The position numbers and the translations under genes are program-made. The notes beneath the pieces were generated by a model. That model was not told the origin of the DNA, ran no database searches, and saw only the letters and a list, made by a program, of their open reading frames with translations. A stretch of DNA of 45,372 nt from Pedobacter sp. L105 (GTDB taxonomy: Bacteria > Bacteroidota > Bacteroidia > Sphingobacteriales > Sphingobacteriaceae). Location of the stretch: contig NZ_LMUP01000012.1 of NCBI RefSeq assembly GCF_009765875.1, positions 1 through 45,372 on the forward strand, read 5' to 3'. Shown piece by piece: positions 25,366-34,614 of the stretch (its first letter is position 1; the number at the start of each line of letters is the position of its first letter).

Positions 25366-25896
25366 TTATTTATTTTTAGTGCTCATATTTAGGCGGAATA
25401 AAGTCAAATTTGAATTTTCCTCATCAAGGCTATCCGTAATCATAAATTTCAATTCTTTAAGAAGATTGGTTGAACTTTGGTTCTCCTTATGTGTATAAGC
25501 ATCAATTGTTTTTAGCCCAAGTGTTTGATTTGAATATTCAATTATTTTTTTTGCTGCCTCTCTCATCATCCCTTTTCCTTGATATTCAGTTAAAAGTTCG
25601 TATCCAATTTCGCATTTTTTCAGTTCTTCTGAAACATCAAAAAGACAAATTGTACCTATAAGTTTTTCGTTTCCTTTTTGTGCTATTGCCCAGTAAGAAA
25701 GGCTATTGTTTTTTATCTTCTCAATAAATTCCAATGCATCGTCCAATGTTTTACTTTGCTGTCTGTCAAGATACTTGTTTATCAGAGTGTCTGAACGAAG
25801 AAGAAATATTTCCTGAACATCACTGTCTGATAATTGTCGTAGAGTCAACCTTTCAGTTGTCAATACAGGGAAGGTTTTCGAATTTCTATGTTCCAT
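25366..25896 (-). CDS. GNAT acetyltransferase, RimJ/RimL-like
   Basis: The 176-residue protein has the GNAT pattern: TTERLTLRQLSDSD start (motif D region), a KLIGTICLFDV strand, then IGYELLTEYQGKGMMREAAKKII, where YQGKGM carries the acetyl-CoA-binding Q/R-x-x-G-x-G/A loop, and NLLKELKF. It belongs to the subfamily that acetylates ribosomal-protein N-termini or small molecules. The gene is more AT-rich than its neighbours, so recent transfer is possible. The substrate is unknown. Confidence 0.85.
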   Translation of the reverse strand: MEHRNSKTFPVLTTERLTLRQLSDSDVQEIFLLRSDTLINKYLDRQQSKTLDDALEFIEKIKNNSLSYWAIAQKGNEKLIGTICLFDVSEELKKCEIGYELLTEYQGKGMMREAAKKIIEYSNQTLGLKTIDAYTHKENQSSTNLLKELKFMITDSLDEENSNLTLFRLNMSTKNK

Positions 25897-26130
25897 AATG
25901 TGATATCATATTTGTGTCTGATTTCGTTCCCGGCCTAATCTCTAACTTCTATAAATGTATGGTGAAATTATAAATAAAACACTTTCCTTTAATGAGCTAA
26001 TCCAAGTGAAATTTGGCATGTTCAAATCATTTTTAAATGCTAGAATTAGAAAGGTGTAAGAGCCTGCTAAATAATCTTAGCGTAATATTATATCATTGTT
26101 ATATAATTAAAAACCTTTAAGTCAGGGCGT

Positions 26131-27180
26131 ATGTTTAATTCATTAATCAGGCAAAAGGAAATTTCGCATTCCCTTATATACATATCAAAGCACATGAAAA
26201 TCACAGAAAATATGCTTGATCCGCAATTGAGGTCAAAGTATGGATTAATTAAAGCGGTTACATTTTTTGGAACAAAGATATGGTGGGTTCGTCTCGTCAA
26301 TTTCTTAATGCGGGCATTGAAAGGTAAAGTGATAAAAGAGCTTGATTGCAGTGAAAGATACATTAAAAGCCGGTCTGGCGGCCCGGATATACGGATCAGG
26401 ATATTTAAGCCGATTAACCATCAGGGAAAATTACCTGGTATGGTGCATTTTTACGGTGGCGGATATAAAATAGGCCTTCCGGAAATTTCACTGGAGACCA
26501 TTAAGGCGTTTATCGAAGCCAGGCCATGCGTCGTTATAGCGCCGGATTACCGGAGATCGTTAGACAATCCTTTTCCTGCGGGCTTCAATGACTCTTATGA
26601 TACTTTATTATGGGTAAAGGAAAATGCCGCCTCTCTTGGCGTCTTTGAAGATCAGTTTATATTGGAAGGGGAGAGTGCCGGCGGCGGCATGACCTCGGCG
26701 GTAGCGTTAAAAGCAAGAGACACTAAGGATGTAAAAATCGCTTTTCAGATGCCGATATATCCCATGATCGATGACCGGCAAATTACCGAATCGTCAAAAA
26801 TAATGACGCTTGGTCCATGGGACAGGGAAGCCAACAATAACGGATGGGAGTTATATCTGAGGGATCTTAAAAAGAATAAGCAGGAAATCCCTTCCTACGC
26901 GGCGCCGGCCAGGAATGAGGATTATACCGGTTTTCCCCCTACCATTACTTATGTAGGAACTTTAGAACCCTTCCGGGATGAAACCATTGCTTATGTTGAT
27001 TCTTTAAAAAAGGCAGGCATACCGGTTGAGTTTCAATTGTTCGAAGGATGCTTTCATGGCTTTGATGTAATAGTTCCGGGGGCAGATGTCAGTAAAAAGG
27101 CTACTGAATTTAAATTAAACACGTATCGAAGATATTACGACACCTACTTCCCGCAACTTTCGCCCGCCCAAAAAGATTAA
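26131..27180 (+). CDS. Hormone-sensitive-lipase-type esterase (alpha/beta hydrolase)
   Basis: The 349-residue protein is of the HSL family. The oxyanion block reads FYGGGYKIG (108-111 in place of HGGG), the nucleophile elbow is GESAGGG with Ser182, and the candidate acid and His lie in LEPFRDETI and GCFHGF near the C-terminus. No signal peptide is present. It hydrolyses carboxyl esters of unidentified substrates. The start may instead be the ATG at 26194 (MKITENM), because the preceding 21 residues look little conserved. Confidence 0.88.
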   Translation: MFNSLIRQKEISHSLIYISKHMKITENMLDPQLRSKYGLIKAVTFFGTKIWWVRLVNFLMRALKGKVIKELDCSERYIKSRSGGPDIRIRIFKPINHQGKLPGMVHFYGGGYKIGLPEISLETIKAFIEARPCVVIAPDYRRSLDNPFPAGFNDSYDTLLWVKENAASLGVFEDQFILEGESAGGGMTSAVALKARDTKDVKIAFQMPIYPMIDDRQITESSKIMTLGPWDREANNNGWELYLRDLKKNKQEIPSYAAPARNEDYTGFPPTITYVGTLEPFRDETIAYVDSLKKAGIPVEFQLFEGCFHGFDVIVPGADVSKKATEFKLNTYRRYYDTYFPQLSPAQKD

Positions 27181-27253
27181 ATATATCCTAAAGAACAAAG
27201 GTATTTCTAACCTTATGCCAGAGCAAGATAATTACACTTTTTGGTTAGCTGGT

Positions 27254-28027
27254 TTACCATGGTAACGGTCCATCCGGGCCGGTAAATGTATTGGTTGGGC
27301 CATCAGTTTCAAGCGCTACTCTGATGGGCTCTCTGGACCCCACTTCAACAGTGTCAGTACCCTGAAAATTGTTTAATGCAGTAGCTGTAAAACCAGGGCT
27401 AACAGCGTTTACTTTAATATTCTCTTTCTCCAACTCAATGGCAAAAGCCATCGTAACCGCATTTTGGGCTGTTTTTGAAGCCGAATATATCAGGCCATAA
27501 CCTTTACGATAAGGATTGTCCGGGTCTGACATCCATGTTAAAGAACCAAGACCGCTCGACACGTTTACTACCCGTGCTGCTGCTGATTTTCGCAGCAAAG
27601 GCAACACAGCCTGTGTCACCGCGATAACACTAAAAACATTGGTGTCCCAAACTGCCTTTACTTCTTGTAACGATGCGTTACTGGCAAGACCTGATGCCAG
27701 TACTTCTTCCATAGAACGGCCGGGCTTACCGGCATGTGAGACCCCTGCATTATTAACCAGTAAGTCCAGATGACCAAATTCTTTTTTGATCCGCTCTGCC
27801 GTGGCTTCAATTAATGATTGATTGTTGACTTCAAGGTGAACGGGATAAACGTTGGTCCCAATTTCAGCAGCGGCATGCTCTCCTTTGGCTAGATCACGCG
27901 CTCCTAAATAAACGATGTAGCCGTTTGCCACAAGGGCTTTGGCAATTTGGAAGCCAATACCCTGATTCGCTCCTGTAACTAATGCAACAAGTGGCTTGCT
28001 TGCTAACGATTGAACATTGTTTTCCAT
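27254..28027 (-). CDS. Short-chain dehydrogenase/reductase (SDR)
   Basis: From the ATG at 28027 it has 257 residues; an earlier in-frame ATG at 28084 adds 19 residues lacking conservation. It is a classical SDR with cofactor motif TGANQGIG (18-25), NNAG at 92-95, and the active-site Ser157/158, Tyr181 and Lys185 in YSASK. The NADP(H)-type preference is suggested by GARD after the second strand. The substrate is an unknown alcohol or carbonyl. It lies directly after the AraC gene (173 bases) on the same strand. Confidence 0.9.
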   Translation of the reverse strand: MENNVQSLASKPLVALVTGANQGIGFQIAKALVANGYIVYLGARDLAKGEHAAAEIGTNVYPVHLEVNNQSLIEATAERIKKEFGHLDLLVNNAGVSHAGKPGRSMEEVLASGLASNASLQEVKAVWDTNVFSVIAVTQAVLPLLRKSAAARVVNVSSGLGSLTWMSDPDNPYRKGYGLIYSASKTAQNAVTMAFAIELEKENIKVNAVSPGFTATALNNFQGTDTVEVGSREPIRVALETDGPTNTFTGPDGPLPW

Positions 28028-28200
28028 AAGATCAGAATTAATAATTATTGAATAAAAAATTGGTTTTACTTTTATCAACCACATCAGGGAAATTGCTAAC
28101 CTAAATGAATGGCCGTTAATTATATTGGCATGGTTTAAATATTCGCTATACAGATATTGGCGAAGAGCATTGTGTACTGTGAATACTACGGGACAATTAG

Positions 28201-29112
28201 TTAGTTTAATTCCCGTCTAAATTCTGCTGGTGTGAGGTTTGTTTTTATTTTGAATAACCTGGTAAAAGATTGCGGATGTTCAAACCCTAACTGATAGGCT
28301 AGTTCATTGATTGAAAAATTGGTAGTGGATAATTTTTCTTTTGCCTTTGCTATCAGTTTGTCATGGATAAGGTGCTGTGTATTTTGACCAATCAGGGAAC
28401 GCAGCATGTCGCTTAAATACCTCGGAGAAACGTTCAGTTGCTGCGAAAGATATTTCACAGTTGGTAATCCTTGTTTTAAACTTTCATCATCATCAAAATA
28501 TTTATTTAAAAGCGTTTCCAGCTTTTGAAGCAATTCATTATTTACTGGTTTACGTGTTATAAATTGGCGCTTGTAAAATCTATTGGCGTAGCTCAGTAAT
28601 AACTCAATTTGGGCCACTAATACTTCCTGGCTAAAATCGTCGATCCTGTTGCTTAATTCTTCCTCTATGATTTTGAAAATCGATAAAATAGTGGCCCGTT
28701 CCCTATCTGAAAGGTGTAGCGCTTCATTGACCAAGTAAGAGAAATAACCATATTGGCTTATTTTTGCCGCAAGGGGATAACCTTGAATGAAGTCGGCATG
28801 TATCAGTAATGCATATACGGAATGATCTGTAGGGTCGCTACTGCCGCCAACAATCTGATTAGGGGCCGTAAATAACATGCTGCCTTCGTTAAAATCATAA
28901 TAACCCTGACCATATTTGATCTTGCCGCTCAACTTCGTGATGAACTTAATTTTATAGAAGTCGTGGATAGCGTAATCCGGAACAACAACATCGCTAATTT
29001 GGTTGTTGGTATTATTGATCAGGCTGATCAGCGGGTGATCCGGCTTGGGTAATCCTAATGCATGGTGTATATCGGATATGGAATTATATCTGCGAACATC
29101 TTTTTGTTTCAT
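28201..29112 (-). CDS. AraC-family transcriptional regulator
   Basis: The 303-residue protein has an N-terminal ligand-binding part (cupin-like, YYDFNEGSMLFTAPNQI) and a C-terminal AraC HTH at about 215-300: YLSQQLNVSPRYLSDMLRSL, then INELAYQLGFEHPQSFTRLFK, the double helix-turn-helix. It probably controls the neighbouring SDR genes (27254-28027 and the broken one at 29190) on the same strand. The inducer is unknown. Confidence 0.9.
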   Translation of the reverse strand: MKQKDVRRYNSISDIHHALGLPKPDHPLISLINNTNNQISDVVVPDYAIHDFYKIKFITKLSGKIKYGQGYYDFNEGSMLFTAPNQIVGGSSDPTDHSVYALLIHADFIQGYPLAAKISQYGYFSYLVNEALHLSDRERATILSIFKIIEEELSNRIDDFSQEVLVAQIELLLSYANRFYKRQFITRKPVNNELLQKLETLLNKYFDDDESLKQGLPTVKYLSQQLNVSPRYLSDMLRSLIGQNTQHLIHDKLIAKAKEKLSTTNFSINELAYQLGFEHPQSFTRLFKIKTNLTPAEFRRELN

Positions 29113-29189
29113 TTTACCGAGATATTAATAATCACTAATGCTGGATAATAACAATGATAACCATTATAAAATTACGGTTTTAAAAGGGT

Positions 29190-30191
29190 TCATTTTTTAG
29201 AAATTATATCTGTGAGTACAGCACTGTCATCCCATAGCTCGTCGGCCCGTTTCTTGTTATATGATTCGGGTGAAGAGGCAATTTGTCGCGTACCCTCAAA
29301 ATATTTACCATTTACAATGGCGAGTTGCGGATCATTGATGAGCCTTGCAAGAGCAGCGCCGGATTCCTCAGGCGAATGGATGTTTTTGACAATCAACAAG
29401 CGAAGCAGGGGCAGCATTTTCGGCATAATGTGGTCCCACAGAAATTTCATAAAACCGGTATATTCACGTGCCAGCCCCGTTCCTGGCATCAGCCCGGGAT
29501 CAAATGCATTCACCGTTATTCCTTTAGGAAGTTTAGCAGCGAGGGCATAGGTAAAATACAGGTTTGCGAGCTTAGATGTAGCATATCTTCGAAAACGATC
29601 CGCCTTTTCATCGTCATTAGCAGCCTCAGGCCCCATTACACCTTTTGCAAGCTCAAACGGCGAATTCCATGCCGGTGGTGGACCAGCGCCCGGAACACCT
29701 TCCAGTTGCGCCGGGTCATGGACGCCACTGGAAACAACTGCAATGCGTGCCGGGGTAGAAAACAATGGCAATAAAAGTTGAACAAGCAGATAGTGCCCGA
29801 GGTGATTTACGCCAAATGTCCCTTCGAAACCGTTTTTCGTTAAAGTTCTTGCACCCTGCGTACCCGCGTTGCATACTAAGCCATGCAGGGGAGGGAGTTC
29901 CCCGGCAAGTAGCCTTTCTTTTAATTGCATAGAAAAGCTCCGTATCGAATCGAAAGATGCCAGGTCTAATACCATTGCTTCCACCTTAGCGCCGGCACCT
30001 ACAACTTTGCGCAGCTCCTTAACTGAAGCGTCGGCACGTTCCTAGTCGCGGCAGGCTATAACAACATGCCATGGAGAAGAAGCAGTCAATAGCGCTTTAG
30101 CGCACGCGAAACCTAATCCGGAGTTACCTCCGGTGATTACAGCGGTATGTGGTGATGATATAGTATGTTCAAACCCGTCCTGATGATTCAT
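29190..30191 (-). pseudogene. SDR gene interrupted by an in-frame amber codon
   Basis: The frame from an ATG at 30191 to the stop at 29190 encodes a 333-codon SDR of the protochlorophyllide-reductase-like/retinol-dehydrogenase type. The cofactor motif TGGNSGLG and ACRD lie upstream of a TAG at 30042-30044, and the frame resumes without shift as ERADASVKELR, then LVCNAGTQGARTL, NHLGHYLLVQLL and YATSKLANLY. A CAG-to-TAG change restores an intact enzyme, so this is a one-base nonsense mutation or a sequencing error. The remaining ORF from 29984 would lack the cofactor-binding loop. Confidence 0.85.
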
Positions 30192-30497
30192 ATAAGTTAT
30201 TCTTTAATGCATACCAAAGGTCAGGTACCTACATAACTTCTGATTAACCTAAGTGCAGAATTTTCTAACCAAAATGACGTAAGAAAGAACAATCTATGAT
30301 CCATCGCTCAATTCTTCTCCCAAAACCATTGTACCGGATTAGAATTTTCTGTCGAATTACATTGAGATGGTAATCTATATTTATTAATATGCCTGCTTTG
30401 CAATTTTACAACGATGAAAAGTCTCCGGTTTTAAGGCGAATAATTCTGATCATATGCCAGAACTCAGGAAGTAGTTATAATTGGGGTATATGCGGTC
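30192..30497. other. Intergenic region with a short + strand frame
   Basis: These 306 bases separate the broken SDR from the Gfo/Idh/MocA gene. A 40-codon frame on the + strand (ATG at 30389, stop at 30511) overlaps the Gfo gene tail and matches no family. No terminator, repeat or promoter of note was seen. Confidence 0.4.
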
Positions 30498-31463
30498 TTA
30501 TTTCCTTGTAAATACGTCCATCATCTCCATCGATACGATAGCTTCTTCTATGGAGCAAGGGTTTGGCCCTTCGTCATTAAAGTACGCCACAATCTTCTCA
30601 ATCAAAGGTTGCTGGGCGTATTGCGGAGGATTGATGATCATGGTTTGTTCCTCTTTATCGGTTTTCCACTTCACATAGTCACCTGAAAACGGAAGGGTAA
30701 TTTTACCTTTCGTGCCAACAATTTCGCAGGTATCGGTAATCTGGTTCTCAGCGACAGTAAAACACCATGAACCATTTACCACTACTTTATTTTTAAATAA
30801 TATTTCTCCGCTAACATGGTCGTCCGCTTTGCTTAAACCGCATTGATTTAACGAAAACCCTTCGTAATGTGCCGGCTCCCCAAAGTAATACAGCATTAAA
30901 TCTAGCTGATGCGGCGCAACACTATGAAAATAACCGCCGCCAGAAATTTCGGGGATGATATACCAGTCGTTTTCATTGGTATAGTCCTTGTTTTGCCAGG
31001 TCCTGATCTGCACAGTCCTGATATCACCAATCAGTTTATGGTCAATAAATTCCTTCACTTTCAAAAACAGGGGCATTACCCTGCGGTAATGGGCAACCGT
31101 CAGTTTTTGTGCCGGGTGTTGCTTTAAAACTTTCGCTATTTCACGTGCCTGTTCCGCATTTAGCGCTGCCGGCTTTTCCAAATAAACATTGAAACCTCTA
31201 TTCAGGGCTTCTATGGCATAATCCATATGAGATGAAGGCGGGGTTGAGATATAGATGGCATTAACATCTTTATTGTTCATCAGTTCCGCTGCGTCAGTAT
31301 ACCATTTATCAATTCCATGTCGGCGGGCATAATCTTCCGCTTTTTCACCATTACGCCGCATAACCGCTACCAGGCTGCTGCCGGCCACATTGTTGAATGC
31401 CGGCCCGTTTCTCTTTTCGGTTACCTCACCGGCACCTATCATTCCCCAGTTTATATTTCCCAT
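30498..31463 (-). CDS. Gfo/Idh/MocA-family oxidoreductase
   Basis: The 321-residue protein has an N-terminal Rossmann domain (WGMIGAGEVTEKRNGPAF), the family motif EKP at 96-98 (YLEKPAALN) and a C-terminal domain with GGGYFHSVAPHQLDLMLYYFG, where His185 is the candidate catalytic base. These enzymes use NAD(P) on sugars, inositols or their derivatives. It is the last gene of a leftward run beginning with the MFS exporter; the hydrolase gene ends 50 bases upstream. Confidence 0.9.
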   Translation of the reverse strand: MGNINWGMIGAGEVTEKRNGPAFNNVAGSSLVAVMRRNGEKAEDYARRHGIDKWYTDAAELMNNKDVNAIYISTPPSSHMDYAIEALNRGFNVYLEKPAALNAEQAREIAKVLKQHPAQKLTVAHYRRVMPLFLKVKEFIDHKLIGDIRTVQIRTWQNKDYTNENDWYIIPEISGGGYFHSVAPHQLDLMLYYFGEPAHYEGFSLNQCGLSKADDHVSGEILFKNKVVVNGSWCFTVAENQITDTCEIVGTKGKITLPFSGDYVKWKTDKEEQTMIINPPQYAQQPLIEKIVAYFNDEGPNPCSIEEAIVSMEMMDVFTRK

Positions 31464-31513
31464 GGTATTATTTGATTTAAAAACAAAACTTACTTTTTGG
31501 ATTTCTTTATTGG

Positions 31514-32392
31514 TTACTCCTGGAAAAAAACAACCAGATGTTCAGCTAATATTTCCGGTGCTTCGCGCGAAGGAAAATGTCCTATACCGGGCAGTACGAT
31601 CCGGTTAAACGGTCCGTTAAACCTTTCGTGGACAAATTCACTGGCATAGGGTGGATTTACACCGTCGAGTTTGCCCTGTACATATAATGCCGGTAGTTTA
31701 AGGCTTTTTGTCGCTTTAATTCTTTCCTCAAGATATTTGCTTCTTTCATCCGGTTCCGCTTCGCCCCACCGGGAACGATATGAATGCAGCGTAACCTCTA
31801 CGAAATCAGGATTATTCCAGCTTTCTGATACTTTTTCAAAAGTCTGTTCCGTAAACCAGCCTTTCGGCGCCCAGTTTTCCCACATGATGTGTGCGAAACC
31901 TATAGGGTCTTTACGAACGGCTGCAGCCCCCCGTTTGGTAGCCATGAACCAATGATACCATTGCAACTGGCCGTGTTTGAAATTAGGAACAGGTATACTC
32001 CCCAGCCTTGGGGGTGATGAGAGCAAGGCTATTTTTATAATTTTTTCCGGCCAGCCGATAGCAAGCGCTTCCCCTATGTTGGCACCCCAGTCGTGACCGA
32101 CTACAGCAAATTGCGCTATGTTAAGGCTATCCATGAACTCAATAATGTCCAAAGCAATCATACCGGCGTTTCCGGTTTTGGCGGTGCTCTTGTCTTTGAA
32201 AGTCGTCCTGCCAAATCCCCGCAGCCATGGCGCGAGAACCCGGTAGCCTTTTTCCACAAGTTTTGGCAGTACACCATTCCATGTGGTCGCATCATCGGGC
32301 CAGCCATGTAACAATAAAATAACCGGGTTCCCGGCTGCTCCCCTTTCGAGATAGGCCATTTTAAGCAATTCCGTTTCCGCGTACCTAATCAT
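31514..32392 (-). CDS. Epoxide-hydrolase-like alpha/beta hydrolase
   Basis: The 292-residue protein shows HGWPD (oxyanion, 29-33), nucleophile Asp101 in GHDWGA, candidate acid Asp243 in GKLDG, and His272 in GIGHFPSREAP. The Asp nucleophile and the W and P positions fit soluble epoxide hydrolases or haloalkane dehalogenases. No signal peptide is present. The hexapeptide acetyltransferase gene ends 5 bases upstream, so these genes are coupled. The substrate is unknown. Confidence 0.88.
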   Translation of the reverse strand: MIRYAETELLKMAYLERGAAGNPVILLLHGWPDDATTWNGVLPKLVEKGYRVLAPWLRGFGRTTFKDKSTAKTGNAGMIALDIIEFMDSLNIAQFAVVGHDWGANIGEALAIGWPEKIIKIALLSSPPRLGSIPVPNFKHGQLQWYHWFMATKRGAAAVRKDPIGFAHIMWENWAPKGWFTEQTFEKVSESWNNPDFVEVTLHSYRSRWGEAEPDERSKYLEERIKATKSLKLPALYVQGKLDGVNPPYASEFVHERFNGPFNRIVLPGIGHFPSREAPEILAEHLVVFFQE

Positions 32393-32397
32393 AAGAA

Positions 32398-33066
32398 TTA
32401 TATGATATCATATTTTTTTGCAAATGCTTCGGCATCCAGCTTTCTGAAATCACTTAAGCCTGCAATAAGTTCTGTTCTGTCCCAGTCCCACCACTTAATT
32501 CGCTTTAACGCCGCCTCAACATCTTCCGTTACCCTGCGCCGGATAACGCGTGCCGGATTTCCCGCTACAATAGTATAATCTGCTACGTTTTTTGTAACCA
32601 CTGATCCGGAACCAATAATAGCACCTGTGCCTACCGAAACACCCGGCATAACAATAGCCGCATGCCCAATCCATACATCGGGGCCAAGTATAACGCGGTT
32701 GCTCTTGCGCCAGTTGGACACTGCATCTGCATCATCATCCTCATCATCCATAAAGTGGGATTTGGCACGGTAGGTAAAATGATGCAGCGTTGCCCTCCAC
32801 ATTGGATGATTAGTAGGGTTAATGCGTACATGTGAAGCAATATTTGCAAACTTCCCTATTTCAGCGTTGAAAACATCCGCGTCCCTAATCAGGTAAGCAT
32901 AGTCCATCAAATCGCTCGATATAACCTCGCAGCGTTGTCCAACAACCGTCCAGGCACCCATACGGCTGTCTTTTACTATTGCAGTTTCGTGAATCCAGGG
33001 AGCTTCTGTCATCGGAACAGAACCCCGCCAGGGGTCGGCAAATTCGCCGTGATCTATTGCTATCAT
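32398..33066 (-). CDS. Hexapeptide-repeat acetyltransferase (phosphonate-type)
   Basis: The 222-residue protein has the left-handed beta-helix repeats: DADVFNAEIGKFANIASHVR, then VILGPDVWIGHAAIVMPGVS, GTGAIIGSGSVVTKNVADYT, IVAGNPARVIRRR. The block INPTNHPMWRATLHHFTYRA is typical of the hexapeptide transferase subfamily annotated with phosphonate genes (TIGR03308). There are no C-P lyase genes nearby, so the substrate is probably another amine- or alcohol-containing small molecule. It is cotranscribed with the hydrolase. Confidence 0.85.
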   Translation of the reverse strand: MIAIDHGEFADPWRGSVPMTEAPWIHETAIVKDSRMGAWTVVGQRCEVISSDLMDYAYLIRDADVFNAEIGKFANIASHVRINPTNHPMWRATLHHFTYRAKSHFMDDEDDDADAVSNWRKSNRVILGPDVWIGHAAIVMPGVSVGTGAIIGSGSVVTKNVADYTIVAGNPARVIRRRVTEDVEAALKRIKWWDWDRTELIAGLSDFRKLDAEAFAKKYDII

Positions 33067-33138
33067 TTGGGTATCCGTTAAATTAAGCGGTCAATATATA
33101 TTTTAATGTCTAGGGTCTGGTTATAGTTTAGTCAGTTA

Positions 33139-34419
33139 TTATGTATTGGCTGTGTTTAAATCTTTCAGCGACAGCGGAAGCATGTTCTTCGTTTTAAAAT
33201 AGGCAATGGTTACCACCGTCAAAGTAATGCACCCTCCAAAAATTACAGCCGGTACCAGGCCTAAAATACTGGCTGCGGTACCTGATTCGAAATCACCTAA
33301 CTCATTGGATGAGCCGATAAACATGGAACTTACTGCTGATACCCTTCCCCGCATTTGATCAGGAGTAAGCAATTGCATGATGCTACCACGGATAATCACA
33401 CTTACACTATCAAATGCACCCTGAACAAACAGGAGAAATAAAGTGAGGTGAAAATTCTGCGAAAGCCCAAAGCAAATTATCGATAGCCCAAAACCGGTAA
33501 CAGCGATCAATAGATTACGCCACGGCCTGTTCATAGGTGAGTACCTGGACATGACCAGCATGGTTGATATCGAACCTACAGAGAATACGGCACGCATAGT
33601 TCCCAATCCTTCGGGTCCTACCTTTAATATCGTATGTGCAAAGGCCGGCAGCAAAGCGATCACTCCGCCAAAAAATACGGAGAACAGATCAAGGCTCATG
33701 GCACCCAGCATTATTTTGTTAGAAATTACGAATCTGATGCCCTCACCGAGGCTTAACCAGATGTTTTCACCTGGCTTAAATACTGCCGGGTATTCCTTCA
33801 GGAAATAAACCAGTATCAAAGCTATCAGGATGGAAAATAAGATCACATAAAAAGTAGTGGTAATACCCGCAAATCCATAAAGCAGACCACCGGTTGCCGG
33901 GCCAAGTATATAGGCCAAACGTTTGGCAGAAGTGCTCCATGTGCTTCCATTGGGGTAAAGTTTTTTGGGTATACTATCGGCATAAACGGAAAAAGTTGCA
34001 GGGCCATAAAAAGCCCTTGCTACACCGTTGCAGAATATCATGGCGTCTATACCTGTCACAATCCAGCCGGCATGCAGGTAGGTACCTAAACTTTTAAGCG
34101 TAAGAAGGTACATTACAGTAGTAGATAAAAATACGCCGGTATAAATCCATAGTAGCATCTTTCGTTTTTCAGATTTATCGGCAATATACCCGCCATATAA
34201 GGCAATGCCGATTGCAGGGACAGCTTCGCATAACCCCAGCATTCCTAATGCCAGTACGCTTTTGGTTAACTGGTATATATAAAAGCCAACAACAACGGTT
34301 TGCATTTGGTAAGCAAATGTAAAAAAGAAGTTCATAGCTATGTATGCCCGAAAATCTTTGAAACGTAATGCAGCAAAAGAATCCTGTTTTACGTGTTGGA
34401 TTAACCTGTTTTCCAACAC
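33139..34419 (-). CDS. MFS exporter, EntS-like
   Basis: The 426-residue protein has 10-12 membrane helices and MFS motifs, such as GGYIADKSEKRKMLLW in the loop between helices 2 and 3 and PDQMRGRVSAVSSMF in the second half (the MFS_3 family loop). It likely exports a small molecule through the inner membrane. The start is a GTG at 34419; no in-frame ATG lies upstream, since the frame is closed by a TAA. It is preceded by a 39-codon frame that ends 4 bases before the GTG. It heads a leftward run with hexapeptide transferase, hydrolase and oxidoreductase. Confidence 0.85.
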   Translation of the reverse strand: MLENRLIQHVKQDSFAALRFKDFRAYIAMNFFFTFAYQMQTVVVGFYIYQLTKSVLALGMLGLCEAVPAIGIALYGGYIADKSEKRKMLLWIYTGVFLSTTVMYLLTLKSLGTYLHAGWIVTGIDAMIFCNGVARAFYGPATFSVYADSIPKKLYPNGSTWSTSAKRLAYILGPATGGLLYGFAGITTTFYVILFSILIALILVYFLKEYPAVFKPGENIWLSLGEGIRFVISNKIMLGAMSLDLFSVFFGGVIALLPAFAHTILKVGPEGLGTMRAVFSVGSISTMLVMSRYSPMNRPWRNLLIAVTGFGLSIICFGLSQNFHLTLFLLFVQGAFDSVSVIIRGSIMQLLTPDQMRGRVSAVSSMFIGSSNELGDFESGTAASILGLVPAVIFGGCITLTVVTIAYFKTKNMLPLSLKDLNTANT

Positions 34420-34423
34420 CGTA

Positions 34424-34543
34424 TTAATATTTTGAAAGTTGCTTGTCGCTGAACAGCCAGGCAGCCAGTTTATAGTTTGCCGTAAAATATGCAGAAATGA
34501 TGATCTCGCATATTACAGCGCTTGGGATGATTTTAGCTTTCAT
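34424..34543 (-). CDS. Possible small upstream ORF coupled to the MFS gene
   Basis: An ATG at 34543 opens a 39-residue frame, MKAKIIPSAVICEIIISAYF then TANYKLAAWLFSDKQLSKY, which ends at TAA 34424-34426, four bases from the MFS GTG. A GTG-started gene directly after a short frame fits translational coupling or a leader peptide. It is a very short ORF, so coincidence is a real possibility. No family is recognised. Confidence 0.3.
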   Translation of the reverse strand: MKAKIIPSAVICEIIISAYFTANYKLAAWLFSDKQLSKY

Positions 34544-34614
34544 TAGGCAGTATTTTTAATTAACTGCACAAATTTACTCCGGGTAATCCGGTGCCCAAAG
34601 CGAAAAAAAAATAC

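Noticed and set aside
30389..30511. A 40-residue frame MPALQFYNDEKSPVLRR
   Set aside because: Too short, overlaps the Gfo/Idh/MocA gene and shows no recognisable motif.
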